This document shows positions 9,114 through 13,964 of a stretch of 13,964 bases of DNA, one piece after another; position 1 is the first letter of the stretch; each line of letters opens with the position of its first letter. A model generated the notes under the pieces. That model did not search any database, was not told the origin of the DNA, and worked only from the letters and a program-made list of their open reading frames with translations. The position numbers were made by a program, and so were the translations under genes. Source of the stretch: VAZQ01 sp035300505 (GTDB lineage Bacteria > Pseudomonadota > Alphaproteobacteria > Rhizobiales > Xanthobacteraceae); contig DATGVJ010000109.1 of NCBI GenBank assembly GCA_035300505.1, positions 1 to 13,964 of the forward strand, written 5' to 3'.

Positions 9114-10375
9114 TTGCCCAATTTGTCGATCATCGCCTGGGTGATCAAGCAGATACCGCCTTCTGAGCGACGAAATCGGCGTGCGTCGAGGTCCGGGTCT
9201 TCTCCGACCACCAGGCCGGCGGGAACGATGACGCCACGGTCGACAATGACATTCTTGAGTCTCGCACCACGCGCGACCGTCACCTCGGGAAGGACGACGG
9301 CATTCTCGATATACGAGAAGGACCGCAGATTCACATTGGTGAAAAGGAGCGATTGGCGAACGGTCGCGCCCGAGATGATACAGCCCCCTGAGACGAGCGA
9401 TGAGAACGCCTGTCCGCGGCGCCCGTCCTCATCGTGCACGAATTTCGCGGGAGGCGAAATCTCCGCAAAGGTCCAGATCGGCCAGTTTCTATCGTAGAGA
9501 TCGAGCTGCGGCACGATATCGGTGAGGTCCATGTTGGCGGCCCAATAGGCATCGAGCGTGCCCACGTCGCGCCAATAGTGAGCGGCTTGCCCCCTGGTGC
9601 GCACACAAGAGCGCGAGAAGTGATGCGCGACGGCGCTGCCGTGGCGCACCACATAGGGAATGATGTCCTTGCCGAAGTCGCGGCTCGAATTGGGATCGGC
9701 GGCGTCGCGCTGAAGCTGGTTGAATAGAAATTTGGTGTCGAACACGTAGATGCCCATGCTCGCAAGACACTTCGTGGGCTTGCCGGGCATTGTCGGGGGC
9801 ACGCTCGGCTTCTCAACAAATGACCGGATGTAGTTGTTGTCGTCGACATCCATGACGCCGAAACTGGAGGCTTCCCTCACGTCGACTTCCAGGCATCCGA
9901 CGGTTACATCCGCATTCTGTTCGACGTGCTGTACGAGCATCGGCTCGTAGTCCATCTTGTAGATGTGATCGCCGGCAAGAATGACGATATAATTCGGCGC
10001 ATAACTTTCGATGATGTCGATGTTCTGGTACACCGCGTCGGCCGTTCCCGCGTACCAGGCGCTGTCCGAGACACGCTGGCTGGCGGGCAGGATGTCGAAG
10101 CTCTCATTGCGCTCAAGGCGGAAGAAGTTCCAACCGCGTTGCAAATGACGAATGAGGCTGTGGGCTTTGTATTGGGTCGCGACGCTGATTCGCCGTATTC
10201 CGGAATTGAGCGCGTTGGAGAGGGCAAAATCGACAATCCGCGACTTGCCGCCGAAATAAACGGCCGGTTTTGCGCGCTTTTCCGTCAGTTCAAGAAGCCG
10301 GCTGCCCTTGCCGCCGGCAAGGACATAGGCCATCGCCGAGCGCGAGAAAGGGGCACCAGCATCCAGGAGTGGCAT
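9110..10375 (-). CDS. glgC: Glucose-1-phosphate adenylyltransferase GlgC (ADP-glucose pyrophosphorylase)
   Basis: GlgC joins glucose-1-phosphate and ATP to give ADP-glucose and pyrophosphate, the committed and allosterically controlled step of glycogen synthesis. The protein is 421 residues, normal for the family. The nucleotidyltransferase loop LAGGKGSRLLELTEKRAKPA runs from 19 to 38; AGDHIYKMDY (134-143) contains the metal-binding D136; FVEKP (186-190) contains the sugar-phosphate lysine K189; and a C-terminal left-handed beta-helix domain follows from about residue 300. The sequence resembles rhizobial GlgC, whose activators are typically fructose-6-phosphate and pyruvate; this is family knowledge, not visible here. 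The ATG at 10373-10375 is fixed by an in-frame TAG ten bases upstream. Its Shine-Dalgarno is weak (AGG at about -12). The spacer upstream holds a tandem repeat that may be regulatory. The stop overlaps the glgA start. Confidence 0.98.
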   Translation of the reverse strand: MPLLDAGAPFSRSAMAYVLAGGKGSRLLELTEKRAKPAVYFGGKSRIVDFALSNALNSGIRRISVATQYKAHSLIRHLQRGWNFFRLERNESFDILPASQRVSDSAWYAGTADAVYQNIDIIESYAPNYIVILAGDHIYKMDYEPMLVQHVEQNADVTVGCLEVDVREASSFGVMDVDDNNYIRSFVEKPSVPPTMPGKPTKCLASMGIYVFDTKFLFNQLQRDAADPNSSRDFGKDIIPYVVRHGSAVAHHFSRSCVRTRGQAAHYWRDVGTLDAYWAANMDLTDIVPQLDLYDRNWPIWTFAEISPPAKFVHDEDGRRGQAFSSLVSGGCIISGATVRQSLLFTNVNLRSFSYIENAVVLPEVTVARGARLKNVIVDRGVIVPAGLVVGEDPDLDARRFRRSEGGICLITQAMIDKLGK

Positions 10376-10465
10376 GACGACGACCTATGCCTGCGACGCA
10401 AACTCCTGCCCAAATTTCAGGCAAGCGTGCGCATGATTTGATCACATAATTACGCAACACACGAC

Positions 10466-10505
10466 GCCGCAAGGCTCAAGCAATTGCCGCAAGACTCAAG
10501 CAATT
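10466..10505. repeat. Two tandem copies of a 20-bp unit between glgP and glgC
   Basis: The unit GCCGCAAGGCTCAAGCAATT at 10466-10485 is repeated directly at 10486-10505 with one change (G to A at its ninth base). The pair is enclosed by a 7-bp inverted repeat: TACGCAA at 10451-10457 and TTGCGTA at 10505-10511. It lies 91-130 bases before the glgC start and 35 bases after the glgP stop, inside a 164-bp spacer, so a protein-binding site controlling glgC-glgA or a processing/pausing element is conceivable. No known motif was recognised. Confidence 0.75.
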
Positions 10506-10539
10506 TGCGTACCAGGAACCGGACCGCTCGCGCTCCTCT

Positions 10540-13035
10540 TCATCCTGCCTTAGGTACGGACACACTGGTCGGCACCTCCCAAATCTCCTCCGCATATTCC
10601 GAGATAGCCCGGTCGGCCGAAAACCACGCCATCCGGCCGATGTTCATGATGCACATCCGTGTCCAGTCCGCCGACGACATCCAGAGCTTATCGATCCTGC
10701 GCTGTGTGGACCAATAGTCGTCAAAATCCGCAGTCACCTGATAGTAATCGTGGTGGCGCAGGGCTTGCATCAACGGCGCGAACATTCCGCCTCCTCCCGG
10801 CCAAAACACACCGGCTTCGATGTCATCGATGACGCGCGCAAGCACAGGCGAAGCCGCAATAGTTGCGCTGGCATCCAGCCCGCGGCGGCGCCGTTCCTCG
10901 ACCTCGTGCGTCTTCAATCCGAATATGAATATGTTGTCCGCACCCACATGCTCGAGGATTTCGATATTCGCACCATCGAGCGTCCCGATCGTCAGCGCTC
11001 CGTTGAGGGCGAGCTTCATGTTGCCGGTGCCGGAGGCCTCCATTCCGGCAGTCGAGATTTGTTCCGATATGTCGGCGGCGGGAATTATCGCTTCCGCCAG
11101 GCTGACGTTGTAGTCGGGCAGGAACACGACTTTGAAAACGTCGCGCGTTATGGGATCGCTGTTGACGAGCTTGGCGACGTCATTGATCAGCTTGATGACC
11201 AGCTTCGCCTGCGCGTAACCGGCCGCTGCCTTGCCGGCAAATATCTTGACGCGAGGCACCCAATGTCGCGTTGGATTTTCGCGAATGGCAAGATAGACCG
11301 CGACGGCCTCAAGAATGTTGAGCAATTGCCGTTTGTACTCGTGGATGCGCTTGATCTGCACGTCGAACACAGCGTCGGGATCAATCGACAACTTCATGCG
11401 ATCGACGATAAGCCTTGCCAAAGCCAGCTTGTTGGCGCGCTTGGCAGCCGCAATCCGCCCTTGCACGCCGCTGTCGTCCGCCCGCTCGACCAGGCGCGAC
11501 ATCAGGGAAGGATCATCAAGAACCGCATCTCCACAAACGTCGCGCAGCACCTTTGTCAGCGCCGGATTGGCCTGGAAAAGCCAGCGCCGAAACGTGATGC
11601 CGTTCGTCTTGTTGACGATGCGATCCGGATAAAGCGCATGCAGATCGCGAAACACGGTCTGGCGCATCAGGTTGGTGTGAAGCGCGGAAACGCCATTCAC
11701 CCGATGGGAGCCTACAAATGCAAGGTGTCCCATGCGGAGTTTTCGGTCTCCCTGCTCGTCAATCAATGAAATCGCGGCAAGTCGACCGGGAAACCCTTCA
11801 GGATCTTGCTGGTGGGCGGCTTCGATATGCGCAGAATTGATGCGATAGATGATTTGCAGGTGTCGCGGCAGCACGCGCTCGAACAAATGTATGGGCCAGG
11901 TTTCGAGCGCCTCCGGCAGAAGCGTATGGTTGGTATATGAAAACGTACCCACCGTGATGCGCCACGCCTCGCTCCATGGCAGGCCATGAATATCGACAAG
12001 AAGCCGCATGAGTTCGGCAACCGCAATGCTCGGGTGCGTGTCGTTGAGCTGGATGGCTGCCCGCTGCGGCAGGAAATGCAAGTCGCCGTCGGTGCGCAGG
12101 TGACGCGCGATAATATCCTGAAGCGAAGCGGACACGAAAAAATATTCCTGCCGCAGCCGCAGTTCACGGCCAGACGGCGTTTCGTCGCCCGGGTAGAGGA
12201 CCTTAGAAATGGAATCCGCACGCGCCTGCTCGAACAGGGCTCCGATATGGTCGCCGCGGTTGAAGACATCGAGACGCAACGGATCGGGAGCACGCGCCGT
12301 CCACAGACGCAGCGGATTGACGTGACGACCGCGCCATCCCACGATGGGCGTGTCATAGGCGACCGCTTCGATCGTTTCGTCGGGACGCCAAACGTGACGC
12401 GGATGACCTTTTGAATTGTGGATCGTTTCAACACGGCCGCCGAAATAAATGTCGTAGATGACTTCCGGCCGCGGGAATTCCCAGGGGTTGCCGAAGGACA
12501 GCCAGTCCTCGGGATATTCGTGCTGCCAGCCGTCCTTGATGACCTGGCGAAACAATCCGTGGTCATAACGGATGCCGTAGCCACAGGCCGGAATTCCAAG
12601 ACTTGCCAAGCTCTCCATGAAGCAGGCAGCGAGCCGTCCGAGGCCGCCATTGCCGAGGGCAGCATCGGGCTCGGTCGAGCGCAAGCGATTGGGGTCGACG
12701 CCAAGATCCCCGAGCGCGGCGCGCGCGAGATCGGCAAGGCCGAGATTGCCAAGCAGGTCGGAAAGCAGCCGGCCGATGAGAAATTCAAGGGACAGATAGT
12801 AGACCCGCTTGGAGCCTTGCGACAGGCTCGCGCGATCGGCTGCAAGCCAACGAAAGATGATCCGGTCTCGAATCGCATTGGCAGTTGCAACGAACCAGTC
12901 GCGATCCGTCGCCGAACTTGTGTCCTTGCCTACCGAAGTCGCCAGCTTCGCAAGGACAGCACTCTTGAAACGCGCAAGGTCTTCCTCGCTTGGGCTATTG
13001 CTTCCACCTTCGCGGGCTGACGCCGATTCCTGCAT
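10540..13035 (-). CDS. glgP: Glycogen phosphorylase GlgP
   Basis: GlgP uses inorganic phosphate to split terminal alpha-1,4 glucosyl units from glycogen, releasing glucose-1-phosphate; it depends on pyridoxal phosphate. With the start at 13035 the protein is 831 residues, matching the family's 810-840. The N-terminal part carries YYLSLEFLIGRLL (79-91) and ALGNGGLGRLAACFMESLA (126-144). The cofactor signature EASGTGNMKLALNGALT is at 666-682, with the PLP-binding lysine at K674. KTNGITFRRWL (476-486) is another conserved stretch. The same frame stays open upstream to 13182, but those 49 residues are basic, have no family character and would make the protein too long. The chosen ATG has only a partial Shine-Dalgarno (TTGGA, about nine bases upstream), so the start is likely, not certain. 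This is the first gene of the - strand run; glgC follows after 164 bp. Confidence 0.96.
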   Translation of the reverse strand: MQESASAREGGSNSPSEEDLARFKSAVLAKLATSVGKDTSSATDRDWFVATANAIRDRIIFRWLAADRASLSQGSKRVYYLSLEFLIGRLLSDLLGNLGLADLARAALGDLGVDPNRLRSTEPDAALGNGGLGRLAACFMESLASLGIPACGYGIRYDHGLFRQVIKDGWQHEYPEDWLSFGNPWEFPRPEVIYDIYFGGRVETIHNSKGHPRHVWRPDETIEAVAYDTPIVGWRGRHVNPLRLWTARAPDPLRLDVFNRGDHIGALFEQARADSISKVLYPGDETPSGRELRLRQEYFFVSASLQDIIARHLRTDGDLHFLPQRAAIQLNDTHPSIAVAELMRLLVDIHGLPWSEAWRITVGTFSYTNHTLLPEALETWPIHLFERVLPRHLQIIYRINSAHIEAAHQQDPEGFPGRLAAISLIDEQGDRKLRMGHLAFVGSHRVNGVSALHTNLMRQTVFRDLHALYPDRIVNKTNGITFRRWLFQANPALTKVLRDVCGDAVLDDPSLMSRLVERADDSGVQGRIAAAKRANKLALARLIVDRMKLSIDPDAVFDVQIKRIHEYKRQLLNILEAVAVYLAIRENPTRHWVPRVKIFAGKAAAGYAQAKLVIKLINDVAKLVNSDPITRDVFKVVFLPDYNVSLAEAIIPAADISEQISTAGMEASGTGNMKLALNGALTIGTLDGANIEILEHVGADNIFIFGLKTHEVEERRRRGLDASATIAASPVLARVIDDIEAGVFWPGGGGMFAPLMQALRHHDYYQVTADFDDYWSTQRRIDKLWMSSADWTRMCIMNIGRMAWFSADRAISEYAEEIWEVPTSVSVPKAG

Positions 13036-13520
13036 GCATTTGGTCCAACTTTGAAGCCTCGATCGAGACACCGACCGTAGCGTGTATGAACGCTCCTGGC
13101 AGGCGCGATCCGCAGGCGATGAGATATTCCATTGGCGTCGCAGTCCTGCCGATGCATCGACCCGATCCATCGACCGATGCAAAGTTTGTGCCGGGCGAGG
13201 AGGCAGAAGGTTCTTTTATCGCGGTGTGACCGCAAGACATGTCTGCGATGCTCCTCCCACGTTTCTATCTACTTGATATTAGTTACTTTTCTCCTCACAA
13301 TAGGGTCCCTCCCACAGAACGTTGGCGCGGTCGTGATACCGCGGCCAGTGATACGGTGGCCAGAACGTCGGCCCGACGGTGTTGCATCCAAAAGTCGCCC
13401 AATTGATGAGAAGTACCTCGGGCGGCCCGCGTCAGCCGCGTCATGCGAATGATGATGGGCAAGCGAGCAGTATGACGCGGGGCGACTCCATGAGAGCCTG
13501 TCGCGGAGCCCGTCCCTCGT
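13036..13520. other. Non-coding stretch upstream of glgP
   Basis: About 485 bases have no convincing gene. The stretch must hold the glgP promoter and leader, but I could not pick a credible -35/-10 pair: on the - strand TTGTGA and TAATAT near 13276-13300 are only 13 bases apart. Small symmetrical elements are GCGGT-GTG-ACCGC (13221-13233), the 10-bp palindrome AGACATGTCT (13235-13244), and TGCATCG paired with CGATGCA (13153-13159 and 13175-13181). An AT-richer patch at 13261-13305 contrasts with its surroundings. The open frames here lack recognisable family features. Confidence 0.5.
13333..13362. repeat. Two tandem copies of a 15-bp unit
   Basis: GTGATACCGCGGCCA at 13333-13347 is followed directly by GTGATACGGTGGCCA at 13348-13362, with two mismatches. 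The unit length is a multiple of three. On the - strand, in the frame open from 13431 to 13279, the pair reads WPPYH then WPRYH, which suggests a duplicated five-residue block from a former or unrecognised coding sequence. That frame has no usable start codon, so no gene is called. Confidence 0.6.
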
Positions 13521-13551
13521 GTTGTCCTACAAATGCATTTTGTAGGACAAC
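13521..13551. promoter_or_regulatory. Perfect 31-bp palindrome, candidate double GntR/FadR-type operator
   Basis: The 13-bp arm GTTGTCCTACAAA (13521-13533) and its exact reverse complement (13539-13551) flank the five bases TGCAT. Each arm contains a smaller symmetrical box: TTGTCCTACAA (13522-13532) and TTGTAGGACAA (13540-13550), both fitting the TNGTNNNACNA pattern of FadR-subfamily GntR regulators, with centres 18 bp apart. No T-run follows on either strand, which argues against an intrinsic terminator. No GntR gene or intact target gene lies in the window, so the operator reading is inference; a hairpin left by a mobile element is the alternative. Confidence 0.5.
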
Positions 13552-13558
13552 TGGACGA

Positions 13559-13840
13559 ATCGAGTGGTTGTCCGTTCACAAGGTGATCGTCGCCGTCGAA
13601 CGTCGGGATGCCGGCAAGTCCAACAAAGATACAGCCCAGGCCGACACCTTGATTGAAGTGCTGGCCAAGAAACGGCCCATCGAGCTTGCCGAGGCCTGGC
13701 AGGAAGCTTGGGGTACCGGAGCCCGGTGGCGCAACAAACTGGAGAAGGGCCGCGCACGACTTGGCATAGAAGCGCAGGAAGCTCTTGATGTGGTCGCACG
13801 GAAATTGAAGGAGAGCCGGCAGCGGCGACGCAAATCATAG
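13559..13840 (+). pseudogene. C-terminal remnant of a GSU2403-type nucleotidyltransferase (NTP_transf_8-like)
   Basis: The translated tail resembles, from memory, the C-terminus of the large NTP_transf_8/GSU2403-fold nucleotidyltransferase family. SVHKVIVAVERR matches the family's ARxAxHKLIVAxRR, KDTAQADTLIEVL matches KDxxQAxxLIExL, and LAEAWQEAWGTGARWRNKL matches the closing helix. Such proteins are usually 300-400 residues; here only about 90 are recognisable, ending at TAG (13838-13840). Similarity stops at about 13571, some 20 bases after the palindrome, and the nucleotidyltransferase core is absent. An open frame does continue upstream to a GTG at 13379 (153 residues), with ATGs at 13472 and 13490, so a gene caller may report an intact hypothetical protein. 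That extension has no family character, and a decayed gene is the better reading. The stop overlaps the opposing remnant by 6 bp. Confidence 0.55.
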
Positions 13841-13954
13841 GGTACGCAAGTACTTGAGCGCGTTGTTGAGGTCCGCCGCGATGATGCGCGACTGGCCGTC
13901 GAGACTCGTTTCCGAAATTTTTTCCGCGTTGTTGCTTTCACTGCCTTGATTTAA
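13835..13954 (-). pseudogene. Start-less C-terminal gene remnant on the - strand
   Basis: A - strand frame of 39 codons ends at TGA (13835-13837) and reads SRIIAADLNNALKYLRTL at its close. From about the LDGQSR residues on, nearly every codon ends in G or C, like the real genes here, and the composition is that of an ordinary helical protein end. An in-frame TGA at 13955-13957 closes the frame upstream, and no ATG, GTG or TTG precedes the conserved-looking part, so it cannot be a complete gene as it stands. It may be the tail of a decayed gene, or of one that enters from beyond the right edge through a frameshift. I do not recognise the family. Confidence 0.35.
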
Positions 13955-13964
13955 TCAAAAATGT

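Noticed and set aside
10431..10446. Possible CRP-like site (TCACA half) in the glgP-glgC spacer
   Set aside because: Only one half-site matches; the bases at the TGTGA position read GCATG.
10750..11769. 339-codon open frame on the + strand, antisense to glgP
   Set aside because: It is opposite the conserved C-terminal half of glgP including the PLP site, and is a composition artefact.
13036..13182. Longer N-terminus for glgP starting at 13182
   Set aside because: The extra 49 residues are basic, unlike the family, and would lengthen an already normal 831-residue protein.
13132..13452. 106-codon + strand frame with a hydrophobic patch (IYLILVTFLLTIG)
   Set aside because: The patch results from the local AT-rich stretch; the rest is Arg/Ser/Cys-rich noise without a ribosome binding site or family.
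13576..13941. 121-codon Arg/Ser/Thr-rich frame on the - strand at the right end
   Set aside because: Its composition is typical of an out-of-frame reading of high-GC coding DNA, and it is antisense to the nucleotidyltransferase remnant.

Overview
The window looks like a chromosomal glycogen-metabolism locus from an alphaproteobacterium, most plausibly of the Hyphomicrobiales. This rests on high GC, G/C-rich third codon positions and the alphaproteobacterial look of GlgC, GlgA and GlgP. The placement comes from recalled family sequences, not from a database search.

Layout. Bases 1-3842 (+ strand) hold the 3' part of glgB (branching enzyme, cut by the left edge) and glgX (debranching enzyme), one base apart. 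From 13035 down to 3829 (- strand) there are five genes in transcription order: glgP (glycogen phosphorylase), glgC (ADP-glucose pyrophosphorylase), glgA (glycogen synthase), ppc (phosphoenolpyruvate carboxylase) and a PfkB-family sugar kinase of unknown substrate. The two groups converge, and the ends of glgX and the kinase overlap by 14 bp. Spacings on the - strand are 164 bp (glgP-glgC), a 4-bp ATGA overlap (glgC-glgA), 97 bp (glgA-ppc) and 6 bp (ppc-kinase).

How the genes work together. GlgC makes ADP-glucose from glucose-1-phosphate and ATP. GlgA extends alpha-1,4 chains and GlgB adds alpha-1,6 branches. GlgP phosphorolyses the outer chains back to glucose-1-phosphate and GlgX removes the limit branches. 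PEP carboxylase, an anaplerotic and CO2-fixing enzyme, and the kinase next to it tie the locus to the split of carbon between storage and C4 acids. The kinase's role in this is not known.

Right end (13036-13964). This part is poor in intact genes. It holds the upstream region of glgP, a 15-bp tandem repeat, a perfect 31-bp palindrome that reads as two TTGT-N3-ACAA boxes, and what look like two converging gene remnants. One remnant is the C-terminal tail of a GSU2403-type nucleotidyltransferase. The other is a 39-codon - strand tail with no start codon.

I found no CRISPR array, tRNA, rRNA, intact insertion sequence or clear intrinsic terminator. The coding part is conventional. The points worth a second look are the repeat structure in the glgP-glgC spacer, the palindrome with the adjoining remnants, and the ppc-kinase pair inside a glycogen locus. 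I see no convincing new multi-gene system.
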